DNA of 64,000 nucleotides from Sphingomonas kyeonggiensis (lineage in GTDB: Bacteria; Pseudomonadota; Alphaproteobacteria; Sphingomonadales; Sphingomonadaceae). Both the position numbers and the translations under genes were made by a program. Within the stretch, counting starts at the first letter, position 1; every line of letters begins with the position of its first letter. Below, one piece after another: positions 33,643 through 42,142 of this stretch. The notes under the pieces were generated by a model. That model was not told the origin of the DNA, searched no databases, and saw only the letters and a program-made list of their open reading frames with translations. The stretch covers positions 806,001-870,000 of the forward strand of contig NZ_JAUSTJ010000003.1 in the NCBI RefSeq assembly GCF_030812785.1. Reading direction: 5' to 3'.

Positions 33643-34007
33643 GGCTTCCTACCGCGGCGGCAAGCGCCGACTCGCCAAAGTTCACGAAGTTCATGCCTAG
33701 AGCGGGTTTTCGCGGGCGGAATGTCGCAAACATCGTGCACAGCGCAGATGGCGAGCGGCATGCTGCGCAATATCCTTGCGCACGCGTGATCCTATTTCTC
33801 CTACGGAGTCAAAGAGCGGCCGGATGTCGCGCCGGCTGGGTGAGCCAATCAGGCGAAATCCTATTTTGCAAGCGGGGCCTCCCCGCCGGGTCCCGCTGCC
33901 ATCGGCCATCGCGGTCTGACGTCGAGCTTCGTGTTCAGCGCTCGCCTCCCGGTGGACCCCGGCACAAGGCCGGGGTGACGAAGGAAAACGGCTCCCCCGG
34001 GACGACC
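33643..34007. other. Intergenic region upstream of the rplL terminator
   Basis: These 365 nt hold a small REP-type hairpin at 33957-33975 (CCCCGGC-ACAAG-GCCGGGG) and otherwise nothing I can assign. A 116-codon frame at 33693-34043 crosses the REP and the rplL terminator and has no ribosome-binding site, so I do not call it. Confidence 0.6.
33957..33975. repeat. REP-type palindrome
   Basis: CCCCGGC and GCCGGGG flank ACAAG. The core CCCCGGC...GCCGGGG is repeated at 54622-54639, and related copies lie at 55744 and 55852. Confidence 0.65.
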
Positions 34008-34041
34008 AAAAGAAAAGGGCGGCCCGTTGCCGGACCGCCCT
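34008..34041 (-). terminator. Intrinsic terminator of rplJL
   Basis: On the minus strand GGGCGGTCCGG and GGGCCGCCC form the stem, followed by TTTTCTTTTG. It lies about 45 nt past the rplL stop and shows that transcription of rplJL does not continue to rpoB. Confidence 0.9.
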
Positions 34042-34084
34042 GATCTGTTTCGCTGCGAAGCGAGAAGCTAAGAAGCTAAGAAGC

Positions 34085-34462
34085 TTACTTGACCTCGACG
34101 GTCGCGCCAGCCTCTTCGAGCTGCTTCTTGATCTTCTCGGCCTCGTCCTTGTTGACGCCTTCCTTGACAGCCTTCGGAGCCGACTCGACGAGAGTCTTGG
34201 CTTCGGTCAGGCCCAGGCCGGTGATGGCGCGGACTTCCTTGATGACGTTGATCTTCTTGCCACCGTCGCCGGTGAGGATCACGTCGAACTCGGTCTTCTC
34301 TTCAGCGGCCGGAGCAGCGGCACCAGCGCCACCCGGGGCGGCAACGGCGACGGCAGCGGCGGCCGAGACGCCCCACTTCTCTTCGAGCAGCTTCGAGAGC
34401 TCAGCGGCCTCGAGGACGGTCAGTTCCGAAAGCTGGTCAACAAGCGCGTTAAGGTCAGCCAT
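34085..34462 (-). CDS. rplL: Ribosomal protein bL12 (L7/L12)
   Basis: A 125-residue stalk protein that recruits translation GTPases to the ribosome. It begins MADLNALVDQLSELTVLEAA, has the Ala/Gly hinge (AAVAVAAPGGAGAAAPAAEE), and the C-terminal domain EFDVILTGDGGKKINVIKEV with ITGLGLTEAKTLVE. The ATG at 34462 follows GGAG at 6 nt; an in-frame ATG 12 nt upstream is not preferred. It follows rplJ after 54 nt. Its usual downstream neighbour rpoB is 14 kb further along. Confidence 0.98.
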   Translation of the reverse strand: MADLNALVDQLSELTVLEAAELSKLLEEKWGVSAAAAVAVAAPGGAGAAAPAAEEKTEFDVILTGDGGKKINVIKEVRAITGLGLTEAKTLVESAPKAVKEGVNKDEAEKIKKQLEEAGATVEVK

Positions 34463-34516
34463 GATAAACTCCAATCAGTTCAAATGTTTAGGGATGTATA
34501 AGCTTGCAAGGTCCGC

Positions 34517-35032
34517 TTATGCGGCGTCCTTGGCCGCATAGGCGCCGAAAACGCGCGCGAGCTGCGCGGCCGGTGCCTGGGTGACGGTCGCGAGCTTGGT
34601 CGCCGGAGCGACGATAAGGCCCACGAGCTTGCCACGCAGTTCGTCCAGCGACGGCAGCGAGGCGAGTGCCTTGATGCCTTCCTGGTCGAGCACCTGCGTG
34701 CCCATTGCGCCGCCGACGATTTCGAGCTTATCGTTCGTCTTGGCGAACTCGACCGCCACCTTGGCCGCAGCCACGGGGTCGATCGAGGTGGCGAGCGCCG
34801 TGGGACCCGTAAGCAGGTCGGCGATCGCCGCGTAATCGGTGCCAGCGGCAGCGATCTTGGCAAGCTTGTTCTTCGAGACCTTGTAGCTCGCGCCGGCCTC
34901 ACGCATCTTGTTACGGAGGTCCGTCGACTGCTTGACGGTCATCCCGAGGTTGCGGGTGATAACCACCACGCCAACCTCGCCAAAGGTGCGGTTCAGCTCG
35001 GCAACGGCGTCAGCCTTCTGGGAACGATCCAT
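34517..35032 (-). CDS. rplJ: Ribosomal protein uL10
   Basis: A 171-residue protein that anchors L12 dimers to 23S rRNA. It begins MDRSQKADAVAELNRTFGEV and contains VSKNKLAKIAA and the C-terminal helical segment LARVFGAYAAKDAA that binds L12. In many bacteria L10-L12 represses its own mRNA by binding the leader; here a leader of about 215 nt with several hairpins precedes the gene, consistent with that. A GAGGAGACC site precedes the ATG. rplA is 7 kb upstream rather than adjacent. Confidence 0.98.
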   Translation of the reverse strand: MDRSQKADAVAELNRTFGEVGVVVITRNLGMTVKQSTDLRNKMREAGASYKVSKNKLAKIAAAGTDYAAIADLLTGPTALATSIDPVAAAKVAVEFAKTNDKLEIVGGAMGTQVLDQEGIKALASLPSLDELRGKLVGLIVAPATKLATVTQAPAAQLARVFGAYAAKDAA

Positions 35033-35252
35033 GCCGGTCTCCTCGTTATGAGCGTCTCCCTTGCGGGAAGCGCCCGGTTACAAAATGTCCGAGGGGAAGG
35101 ATCGTCGTGCCCGGTTATCCCTGGGCATGACCCGAGCGCTCCGCTTGCGGACCGCCGGTGAAAATCTGTCCCCGTCTAGGCGAGAGATCAAGCAGGGCAA
35201 ATTCCCTGCACTCGCTGTCTCGGACGGTCTCCTCCCGAAGGAGGAAGGCGCG

Positions 35253-35280
35253 CCAATAGCGATATTTGTGGATAAGTCAA
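35253..35280 (-). promoter_or_regulatory. Sigma-70 promoter of rplJL
   Basis: On the minus strand TTGACT (35280-35275), a 16-nt spacer and TATTGG (35258-35253). The predicted start near 35246 gives a leader of about 215 nt. The -35 is strong and the -10 moderate. Confidence 0.65.
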
Positions 35281-35326
35281 TCGGTGCGCGCCGTGCGGCG
35301 GAGGGGATGCGCTGCGGTGTCTTCAA

Positions 35327-35358
35327 GGTTTCACACTTGTTTCGCGGAGGTTTCGCAC
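35327..35358. promoter_or_regulatory. Direct repeats upstream of a TonB receptor
   Basis: GGTTTCACAC (35327-35336) and GGTTTCGCAC (35349-35358) match at 9 of 10 positions with start points 22 nt apart, two helical turns, about 80 nt upstream of the receptor start. They could be an activator or repressor site. Confidence 0.3.
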
Positions 35359-35437
35359 AAGCACAACGAGACTGCCACATCCGCCTCCTAGGGGCCCGTG
35401 CTGCGGCGCAACGAAGCCGCGATCCCAGGGGGAAATA

Positions 35438-38029
35438 ATGACCGTTCGTCACGCGCTTCGCGCTACCGTTTGTGCCGCCGTTCTCGCCGCCGCCATGCTG
35501 GCGACGCCGGCATTGGCCCAGGACCAGACCCAGGCAGCGCCTGCCGCCGAAGAAGGCGCGCCGGAGAATGCCGGGGACGGCACGATCCTGGTCACCGCGA
35601 AGCAGACCCGCTCGGCCACGGCGATCTCGCAGAGCGAAATCCAGAAGATCCTGCCGGGCGTCTCGCCGCTCAAGGCGATCCAGACCCTGCCCGGCGTGCT
35701 CTATGTCACCGCCGATCCCTGGGGCAACAACGAGCAGAACGCCCAGATCTTCATCCACGGCTTCGCCGGCAACCAGCTCGGCTACACGATGGACGGCATC
35801 CCGCTCGGCGACCAGAGCTATGGCAACTACAACGGCCTGTCGCCGCAGCGCGCCGTGACTTCGGAGAATGTCGGCCGCGTCGTCGTGGCGACGGGCGCCG
35901 GCGACCTCGCCACCGCCTCGAACAGCAACCTGGGCGGCACGATCGAGACCTATTCGTCCGATCCTACCCAGGCGTTCGGCTTCACCGCCAACCAGACGAT
36001 CGGCAGCTACAACACCTCGCGCACCTTCCTGCGCCTGGACACCGGCAATTTCGGCGGCGGCGGCACCAATGCCGGCTACCTCTCGGTCGCGCGCCAGGAC
36101 GCCCGCGCCTGGGATTTCAATGGCAAGCAGGGCGGCTGGCAGGTCAACAGCAAGTTCGTGCACGACGATTCGGTCGGCAAGCTGACTCTGTATTTCGACT
36201 ATAACGACATGACCCAGCCGAATGAGGACGCGACCGTCTTCTTCAAGCCGTCGGCCGGCCAGACCGCCAGCGCGGTGCAGCTCTACACGCCCTATACCAA
36301 GCCGTTCTTCTATCCGAGCTTCGACGGCTATCGCAGCTATATCAGCGCGCTGGGCAACTCGCCCGCGGCGCAGGGAGGCAATTACCGCAACTATTATTCG
36401 GACGCGCAGCGCACCGACTATCTGACCTATGCGCGCTATGACGCGAAGATCGCCGACAACATCACGCTGTCGAACACGATCTACTATCACCACAATGACG
36501 GCGCCGGCGTCGTCGCCGGCCCGCTCGGCCAGTCGATCACGACGGCGCAGCCCTATCTCGATCCGAACTATGCCAGCCTGCCGGCCAATTGCCGCTTCGG
36601 CACCAACGGTAACGGCATCCGTCCCACGGCCTGCACCGGGCTGACCGACGCGCAGGCAGCAGCGGCCGGTGCGGCGCTGGTCACCGCCACGGGCGGCTCG
36701 GGCCTGATCACCCGGACCACCGAATATCGTATCGACCGCGGCGGCGCGATCACGGCGCTCAACCTGGAGCTGGGCGACCACAAGATCGAGCTGGGCGGCT
36801 GGTTCGAGCACAACAGCACCAGCCAGTGGCGCCGCTGGTATGCCGTGCCCGCGACCTTCCCGAACCTGAGCACGCCGTATATCCGCCCGCTGCAGGTGAT
36901 GCAGCCGCTGTTCACCCAGTATCAGGGCGAGGCGCGGATCAACAATCTGCAGCTCCATGTCCAGGACACCTGGCAGGTGTTCGAGCCGCTGCTCGTCCAG
37001 TTCGGCTTCAAGACCAGCGCGCAATGGGCCAATGGCTGGTATCCGGTGCAGCCCAAGCTGGGTTCGCTCTCGGGCCTGACCGGCGGCCTGCCCCAGGGCA
37101 AGATCGACACGCTGAAGTGGTTCCTGCCGGCGATCGGCGCGACCTGGGACTTCAACGGGCACGAGGAAGCCTATTTCAACGTCCAGAAGAACCTGCGCCA
37201 GTATCAGGCATATCTGGCCGGTGGCGGCGGCCCGTGGTTCACCGGCAGCCAGACCGCGTTCAATGCCTTCGCCACCGACGGCAAGCCCGAGAGCAGCTGG
37301 ACCTATGAGGCGGGCCTGCGCACCCACCGCAATTTCGGCGGCGGCATTGGGCTCGACGCGCAGGTCAACTATTACCATGTCGACTTCAGCGACCGCCTGC
37401 TGGCGATCTCGACCAATCCGGGCGGCATCGCGGGCGGCCAGATCGCCGGTGGCACCTCGGTGCTGGTGAACGTGGGCGACGTGAAGACCAACGGCGTCGA
37501 CGCCGCCTTCACGCTGCGCTTCGGCCGCGCCTTCTCGTTCTACAACGCGGTCTCGTACAATCTCTCCAAGTACCAGAGCGACTATCGTTCGGCGGCGACC
37601 GGCATCGGCGCGGCCACCGACACCTGCATCGGCGGCTATACCGTGGCGAGCAGCGGCGCCAATGCCGGCATCGTCCCGACCTGCGGCAAGCAGCTGCCGG
37701 GCACGCCGAAGTGGATGAACAAGAGCGTCGCGACGCTCAATCTCGGCCCGGTCGAGGCGCAGCTGGTCGGCGACTATGTCGGCAAGCGCTATGCGACCTT
37801 CTCGAACGACGCCAGCGTCGGTTCCTACTTCCTCGCCTCGCTGAGCCTGGGCGTGGACCTGCCGGCGGAGCGGATCGGGATGCAGAAGGCGAAGCTGAGC
37901 CTGAACGTCACCAATCTGGGCGACATCAAGGGCGTGTCGACGCTCTCGGTGGGCTCGGCGACCAACAACTACTCGGCCTATCCGATCCCGCCGCGCCAGT
38001 GGTTCCTGACCTATTCGTCGCAGTTCTGA
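35438..38029 (+). CDS. TonB-dependent outer-membrane receptor
   Basis: An 863-residue receptor. The signal peptide ends TPALAQ. TonB-box-like TILVTAKQTRSATAISQSEI is followed by a plug with SPLKAIQTLPGVLYVTADPW, IFIHGFAGNQLGYTMDGIPL and VVVATGAGDLATASNSNLGG. The barrel ends in Phe (TYSSQF). Two Cys pairs appear in extracellular-loop-like regions (CRFGTNG...TACTGL; TCIGGYT...TCGKQ). The GGGGGAA site precedes the ATG at 35438. The gene is divergent from rplJ and ends at a bidirectional terminator. Ligand unknown; the plug type is seen among receptors proposed to take up large organic ligands. Confidence 0.94.
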   Translation: MTVRHALRATVCAAVLAAAMLATPALAQDQTQAAPAAEEGAPENAGDGTILVTAKQTRSATAISQSEIQKILPGVSPLKAIQTLPGVLYVTADPWGNNEQNAQIFIHGFAGNQLGYTMDGIPLGDQSYGNYNGLSPQRAVTSENVGRVVVATGAGDLATASNSNLGGTIETYSSDPTQAFGFTANQTIGSYNTSRTFLRLDTGNFGGGGTNAGYLSVARQDARAWDFNGKQGGWQVNSKFVHDDSVGKLTLYFDYNDMTQPNEDATVFFKPSAGQTASAVQLYTPYTKPFFYPSFDGYRSYISALGNSPAAQGGNYRNYYSDAQRTDYLTYARYDAKIADNITLSNTIYYHHNDGAGVVAGPLGQSITTAQPYLDPNYASLPANCRFGTNGNGIRPTACTGLTDAQAAAAGAALVTATGGSGLITRTTEYRIDRGGAITALNLELGDHKIELGGWFEHNSTSQWRRWYAVPATFPNLSTPYIRPLQVMQPLFTQYQGEARINNLQLHVQDTWQVFEPLLVQFGFKTSAQWANGWYPVQPKLGSLSGLTGGLPQGKIDTLKWFLPAIGATWDFNGHEEAYFNVQKNLRQYQAYLAGGGGPWFTGSQTAFNAFATDGKPESSWTYEAGLRTHRNFGGGIGLDAQVNYYHVDFSDRLLAISTNPGGIAGGQIAGGTSVLVNVGDVKTNGVDAAFTLRFGRAFSFYNAVSYNLSKYQSDYRSAATGIGAATDTCIGGYTVASSGANAGIVPTCGKQLPGTPKWMNKSVATLNLGPVEAQLVGDYVGKRYATFSNDASVGSYFLASLSLGVDLPAERIGMQKAKLSLNVTNLGDIKGVSTLSVGSATNNYSAYPIPPRQWFLTYSSQF

Positions 38030-38052
38030 TCGACGGTTGATGCGAAAGGGAA

Positions 38053-38085
38053 GGGGCCGGGGGCATCGCTCCCCGGCCCCTTTTT
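38053..38085. terminator. Bidirectional terminator
   Basis: GGGGCCGGGG and CCCCGGCCCC form a 10-bp stem followed by TTTTTATT on the plus strand. It ends the receptor transcript and touches the stop codon of the convergent gene, whose mRNA would also meet the stem. Confidence 0.9.
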
Positions 38086-39889
38086 ATTGCCCGAGGCCGG
38101 CGAGCAGCGCGCGGGCGGGTACCGCCTCGGGCGTGTCATAGGGGCCGTCCGCCACCGGCAACAGCGCAGCGCGGGCCGCCGGGGCGTTGCCGCGCTGCGC
38201 CAGCGCCTGGCCGAGCAGCAGTCTGGGGGCGGGGGCGGAGGGGACGGTGTCGGCGGCCTTCATCAGCCCCTCGATCGCCACGTCGGGCGCCGCTTCGCCG
38301 GCATCGGCGAAGCTGCGGTAGTAGGCGAGCAGGGGCAGCGGGTTCTCGCTGTCGGCGCGGTTGGCGCGGGCGATCGTCACGCGCGCGGCCTTGAGCTTCG
38401 CGGTGCGCTCGCCGGCCGGAGCGGCGAGGGCGAGCTCGGCCTGGGCGATGCCCTGCCAGGCGAGCGCGTTGCTGTCGCTCGGGGCGATGGCGAGTGCTCT
38501 GGAGGCTGCAGTTGCACATTCGGGGCCCTTGTCGCTGCGGCACTCGGCTTCGGCGAGCAGCAGCTGGGCGTCGAGATTGGCGGGGTAGCGCGCGGCATCG
38601 CGGCGCAGGCCCTTGAGCCAGCCGTCGCGGCGGGCGATCGAGTCGCTGCGCTGCTTCTGGTTCTTCGGGTCGGTGGAGGCGGGGGGAATCGCGATCCGCG
38701 CGCCGAGTTCGAGGCGGCCCTTGACGAAGGCGGCCTCGCCCTCGCTCAGCCGCCGGACGATCGGCTCGGCGGCGCGGTCGGCGGGATAGGACATCTGCTC
38801 ATAGGGCAGCTTGCCGCGGTCATAGGCGATGAGCTCGGCCTGCAGCTTGCCCAGGTCGCCGAATGCCGCAGCGGCCTGTTCCATCGATCCGCCGGCCGCG
38901 ATCGTGGCGAGATAGGCGTGGAGCTGGCCCCTGCGCGTGTTCGAGAAGAACAGCATGTGGGTGAGCGCCCAGGCGTGGAAGGGCGTCCAGCACTCGCCGG
39001 CCTTGCGATCGGCGAGAGTGCGGCCGGTGAGGATGTCGGCGACCGGCGTGCGCGCATATTTGTCGAGTATCTTGCGATAGCCCTCGGGCGCGCGGCCATA
39101 TTCGATCCGGGCATCGCCCTCGATCGCGAGCGTGGCGAAGACCTCGCCGAAGCCGTCGACATACCAGCGCGGATAGGCGTGCGGAAAATAGGTGACGAGG
39201 AAATGGCGGGCATAGCCGGCATAGATGCGCCCTTCCGCCGACAGCGGCGCCGCCAGCTCGTTGACCGAAAGGGCCAGCGGATCGCCCCGGCCGAACCGGG
39301 CGATCGAGCCGGCATAGCTGGAGGCGAGCGCGGTGCTGGTGCCGGGATTCTCGCCGGAGACGCCGGGCGCGCCGACCGTCTCGGGCGTGGTGGCGCGGAT
39401 CAGGTCGGGGAGGATGCCGGCAAGCGACTGGCCGCGCTCGAGCTGGACCTTCTGGTCGAAGCGACTCGCGGCGAACACTGCGCCGTCCTCGCGCGGGTCG
39501 TAATAGGCGGGCTCGGGGAAGGCGCGGGCATAGGGACCGGGCGAGTAGCGCAGGTTGCGCAGGTCCATCGCGTCGAACTCGGCGCCGTCGCCGACCAGGG
39601 TGATGCGCAGCTTCAGCGTGTTGTCGGGCTTGTCGACTCGGTTGAGCAGCACCGAGAGCAGGAAATGGAGCCGCTCGAGGTTATGGGCGATCCGCGCCAG
39701 CTCCTTCTCGCTGCCGTCGCTGATTACCAAGACATGATCGGTCTCGGCCTGGCGCCAGTTGCTCGGCCGGTCGCGCATGCCTTGCACGACGATCGCCGAC
39801 TCCGGCGCGGGGGGATTCGACTCCTGTGCCTGGGCGGCTGCGGGAAGCCCGAACAGCGCAAGTGCCAAAAACATCCGGGCCCTATGCAT
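38084..39889 (-). CDS. Exported TPR-like protein, paralogue of the 9.2 kb gene
   Basis: A 601-residue periplasmic protein with signal peptide LFGLPAAAQAQ. Shared landmarks with the 548-residue protein include AIVVQG, WRQAETDHVLVISDGSEKEL, YYDPREDG and YARHFLVTYFPHAYPRWYVD followed by GFGEVFAT. The last segment aligns with the zinc-binding and EG regions of gluzincin-type peptidases but lacks HExxH, so catalysis is unlikely. The C-terminal 250 residues form helical pairs with LDAQLLLAEAECRSDKGPEC and ALAWQGIAQAEL, TPR-like. The ATG at 39889 follows GGGGGA; an ATG five codons later is a possible alternative. Function unknown. Confidence 0.85.
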   Translation of the reverse strand: MHRARMFLALALFGLPAAAQAQESNPPAPESAIVVQGMRDRPSNWRQAETDHVLVISDGSEKELARIAHNLERLHFLLSVLLNRVDKPDNTLKLRITLVGDGAEFDAMDLRNLRYSPGPYARAFPEPAYYDPREDGAVFAASRFDQKVQLERGQSLAGILPDLIRATTPETVGAPGVSGENPGTSTALASSYAGSIARFGRGDPLALSVNELAAPLSAEGRIYAGYARHFLVTYFPHAYPRWYVDGFGEVFATLAIEGDARIEYGRAPEGYRKILDKYARTPVADILTGRTLADRKAGECWTPFHAWALTHMLFFSNTRRGQLHAYLATIAAGGSMEQAAAAFGDLGKLQAELIAYDRGKLPYEQMSYPADRAAEPIVRRLSEGEAAFVKGRLELGARIAIPPASTDPKNQKQRSDSIARRDGWLKGLRRDAARYPANLDAQLLLAEAECRSDKGPECATAASRALAIAPSDSNALAWQGIAQAELALAAPAGERTAKLKAARVTIARANRADSENPLPLLAYYRSFADAGEAAPDVAIEGLMKAADTVPSAPAPRLLLGQALAQRGNAPAARAALLPVADGPYDTPEAVPARALLAGLGQ

Positions 39890-40135
39890 ATCGCCTATCC
39901 CCCTTCGTTGTCCGTGCGTTACTATGCGCGTTACGTCGGGGGGAAGGAAGCGCACTATGGCGGTTCGGCTGCGCCCGGAATCGCGAAGGGCAGAAGAGCG
40001 GGAGGGCATGCCATTTTGGCTGGATTCTCATCCGCCTGTGGCCATTTTCTCCTATACCCGGCCGGTGACTCCGCTGGCTGAAAATAACACCAACTCGGTT
40101 GGATTCGCGCGCGCGTCAGCTAAAAGCAGACGGCG

Positions 40136-40624
40136 ATGGTGACCGGGACGATCGAGCAACTCACAGCACGCGAACGCGACTGCCTGCGGCTGGTCGCGCG
40201 CGGCATGTCGTCCAAGGAAATCGCCCTTGCGCTCGGGCTCTCCCCGCTCACCGTCGACGGCTATCTCAAGGAAGCGGTGCGCACGCTCGGCGTGTCGAGC
40301 CGGCGCGAGGCCGCGCGCGTCCTCGCATCGCATGAGTCGTCCCCTCAGGCGGCGCCTCCGCAGGTCGAGGAAACGCCCCCCCAAAATTTGGGGGCCGAGC
40401 CGCTGGACCTTGCCGAAACGGTGCATTCGGAGGTTCCATTGCCACCGAAACGGTCCGAAGCCGAACCGCGATTTCGGGTCCCGTTTCTGAGGCAGGGGAA
40501 GCAAACAAATGATCTGGACCCGTTCAACCGACTGATGTGGATCTTTGGTCTCGCGTTGCTGATGATGATCGCGGTGGCCAATTTCCTCAACGGGTTGGGC
40601 GCGCTCTGGCGCATTACGGGCTAA
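40136..40624 (+). CDS. LuxR-type HTH regulator with C-terminal membrane anchor
   Basis: A 162-residue protein. Residues about 7-63 form a GerE/LuxR helix-turn-helix: LTARERDCLRLVARGMSSKE followed by IALALGLSPLTVDGYLKEAV. A charged Pro-rich linker leads to one predicted transmembrane segment near the C-terminus (RLMWIFGLALLMMIAVANFL). There is no receiver or ligand domain, so the DNA-binding domain would be held at the inner membrane, as in membrane-tethered regulators. No good ribosome-binding site precedes the ATG; a GTG one codon later is possible. It begins a four-gene run on the plus strand that ends at 42001. Confidence 0.88.
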   Translation: MVTGTIEQLTARERDCLRLVARGMSSKEIALALGLSPLTVDGYLKEAVRTLGVSSRREAARVLASHESSPQAAPPQVEETPPQNLGAEPLDLAETVHSEVPLPPKRSEAEPRFRVPFLRQGKQTNDLDPFNRLMWIFGLALLMMIAVANFLNGLGALWRITG

Positions 40625-40690
40625 CGCCCCGGTCTCTTTCGAAAACAACCACGTACCACGTCGCAGCCTTTGCTGCGCGAAGGAGGACCC

Positions 40691-41044
40691 ATGCCTTCAG
40701 CCAAGAAGATCGCTTCCGTGCGCATTGCCCGTTCGCTCCAGCCGGCGGAGCTCGCGGTGAACCAAGCCGCGCTCAAGGTGCTGGCGATGGGCACCGCCGT
40801 GCTCACCGCACGCGCGGACGGCACGTTCCACCCGCTCGAGGCCCAGGCCGCCGTCGACTATGTCGGCGAGGCGACCGCGAAGGTCTTCGGTGCGCTCTCC
40901 GACATCAAGAAGGCGCATGGCGAGCTGCGCAGCGTCGCGATCCGCCACCAGATCCTGGGCGAGGGCGATGTGTTCGATACGCCGCCGCACGGGGATGTGC
41001 CGAAATTGGCGACCGTTCCTCCCGTTATCGCAGTCGCGGCATGA
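40691..41044 (+). CDS. Small protein of unknown function in a regulatory island
   Basis: A 117-residue soluble protein starting MPSAKKIASVRIARSLQPAE, with a perfect AGGAGG site 4 nt before the ATG. The body is helical (LAVNQAALKVLAMGTAVLTA, VGEATAKVFGALSDIKKAHG) and the tail is short and hydrophobic. No signal peptide, no Cys, no recognised family. It lies 66 nt after the LuxR-type gene and 45 nt before a small membrane protein, so all may be cotranscribed. Confidence 0.75.
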   Translation: MPSAKKIASVRIARSLQPAELAVNQAALKVLAMGTAVLTARADGTFHPLEAQAAVDYVGEATAKVFGALSDIKKAHGELRSVAIRHQILGEGDVFDTPPHGDVPKLATVPPVIAVAA

Positions 41045-41089
41045 GGGGGGCGTTGACTTGGAACGGTTTCGCTGGTGCGATCATGTCGC

Positions 41090-41521
41090 ATGAACAAGAT
41101 CGTCTATCTGGCCTTGCTGGTGGGCTGCTGCCTCTACGCGCTCGCGCGCGGCGGCACCCCGGAGCGCGCGGCCGTGGGGATATTGGTGTCGGCTGTCGCC
41201 GCGACCATTCTCAGCCCGGCAGCCGGATCGCATCGCTTCTATCAGCTGGAGCTCAACCTGCTGGTGATCGATGGGACCTTGTTCCTGGCGATGACGGTCC
41301 TCGCGTTGAAAGCGCAGCGCTACTGGCCGATGTGGCTGGCCGCGGTGAAGCTCAACACGGTCGTCACGCACCTGCTGATCCTGTCACCCACCTTGCCGCC
41401 CTGGTCCTATGCGATCGCGAACGCGGCATGGAGCTATCCGAGCCCGTTGCTGATCGCGATCGGCGCGGTGCGGCATCGCCAGCGGCTGAAGCGCTACGGA
41501 GCGGATCCGGCCTGGTCCTGA
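41090..41521 (+). CDS. Small multi-pass membrane protein
   Basis: A 143-residue integral membrane protein with about four hydrophobic segments (IVYLALLVGCCLYALA, AVGILVSAVAATIL, LLVIDGTLFLAMTVLAL, and a C-terminal SPLLIAIGAV). The tail is basic (RHRQRLKRYG). No family is recognised with confidence. The ATG at 41090 gives MNKIVYL; an in-frame ATG five codons earlier is possible. It ends 15 nt before the start of the winged-helix gene. Confidence 0.78.
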   Translation: MNKIVYLALLVGCCLYALARGGTPERAAVGILVSAVAATILSPAAGSHRFYQLELNLLVIDGTLFLAMTVLALKAQRYWPMWLAAVKLNTVVTHLLILSPTLPPWSYAIANAAWSYPSPLLIAIGAVRHRQRLKRYGADPAWS

Positions 41522-41536
41522 CAGGGGAGGCACATC

Positions 41537-42001
41537 ATGGCTGAGGCGGACAACTCCCTGTACCGCCTGCGCGAACGCCCGGCGCTTCCGGCCCGGGCGG
41601 CGGCGGGCGGCGTGAGCTTCTCGGGCAAGGCAGCGGACCTGGTCGAAGGCATCTACCGCTCCCGCAGGCTGCGCGACGATGCATTCGGGGAGATCGCGGG
41701 CCAGTTCCGCGAGCCGACCTGGGACATATTGCTCGACCTATACCTGGCGGCTGCCAAGGGACGCCCGGTATCGGTGAGCAGCGCCTGTATCGGCAGCGGT
41801 GCGCCGCAGACCACGGCGATCCGCCATCTCGCCCTGCTCGAGAGCGCCGGGCTGGTGGTCCGCTCGCCCAATCCGATGGACAACCGCGCAGGCATCGTCA
41901 CGCTGACCGAGGAAGCGATCCGCAGGGTCGACGACTGGGCGCGGCGGGTACGCAGCGTGTGGAAGGCGGAAACCGCCCTGCCAGGCGATCCGACAGTCTA
42001 G
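41537..42001 (+). CDS. MarR-like winged-helix regulator
   Basis: A 154-residue DNA-binding protein. The middle resembles a MarR-type winged helix: PTWDILLDLYLAAAKGRPVS, then the recognition-helix region SGAPQTTAIRHLALLESAGL, then the wing VVRSPNPMDNRAGIVTLTEE. N-terminal residues 1-35 are a disordered-looking arm. GGGGAGG precedes the ATG at 41537. It is the last gene of the plus-strand island and is followed by a good terminator. The ligand is unknown. It probably regulates this island or the neighbouring receptor. Confidence 0.85.
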   Translation: MAEADNSLYRLRERPALPARAAAGGVSFSGKAADLVEGIYRSRRLRDDAFGEIAGQFREPTWDILLDLYLAAAKGRPVSVSSACIGSGAPQTTAIRHLALLESAGLVVRSPNPMDNRAGIVTLTEEAIRRVDDWARRVRSVWKAETALPGDPTV

Positions 42002-42006
42002 CCGGC

Positions 42007-42022
42007 CCCTTTCGAAAGGGGA
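42007..42022. repeat. Perfect 16-bp palindrome
   Basis: CCCCTTTCGAAAGGGG lies just past the MarR-like stop and before the terminator. It may be a regulator site or part of the terminator region. Confidence 0.4.
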
Positions 42023-42032
42023 GGCGAAAAGG

Positions 42033-42063
42033 GGCCGGAGGCAAGTCTTCGGCCCTTTTTTCA
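42033..42063 (+). terminator. Intrinsic terminator of the regulatory island
   Basis: GGGCCGGAG and CTTCGGCCC (one G.U pair) enclose a short loop, followed by six T residues. It ends the 40.1-42.0 kb transcript and faces the rplA terminator. Confidence 0.9.
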
Positions 42064-42082
42064 TGCCCGCCGTACGCGGGCA

Positions 42083-42120
42083 AAAGAAAAGGGCCGGAAG
42101 GATCGCTCCCCCGGCCCCTG
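42083..42120 (-). terminator. Intrinsic terminator of rplKA
   Basis: Minus-strand stem GGGCCGGGGGA...TCCTTCCGGCCC followed by TTTTCTTTTG. It lies about 23 nt past the rplA stop and ends the rplKA transcript before reaching rplJ. Confidence 0.9.
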
Positions 42121-42142
42121 TTCTTTCAGCAGTGACGCTGGA

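Larger units (their letters stand above)
35033..35437. promoter_or_regulatory. Divergent control region between rplJ and a TonB receptor
   Basis: Leftward it holds the rplJ promoter (35253-35280) and a leader of about 215 nt with hairpins TCCTCC-TTCG-GGAGGA and GCAGGG-AATTTG-CCCTGC (minus-strand sense), a candidate L10-binding leader. Rightward it holds direct repeats at 35327-35358 before the receptor. A 125-codon frame at 35061-35438 crosses all of this and is not called. Confidence 0.6.

Noticed and set aside
33693..34043. A 116-codon frame between paralogue B and rplL
   Set aside because: It crosses a REP hairpin and the rplL terminator and has no ribosome-binding site.
35061..35438. A 125-codon frame in the rplJ/receptor intergenic region
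   Set aside because: It overlaps the rplJ promoter and leader and lacks protein-like features.
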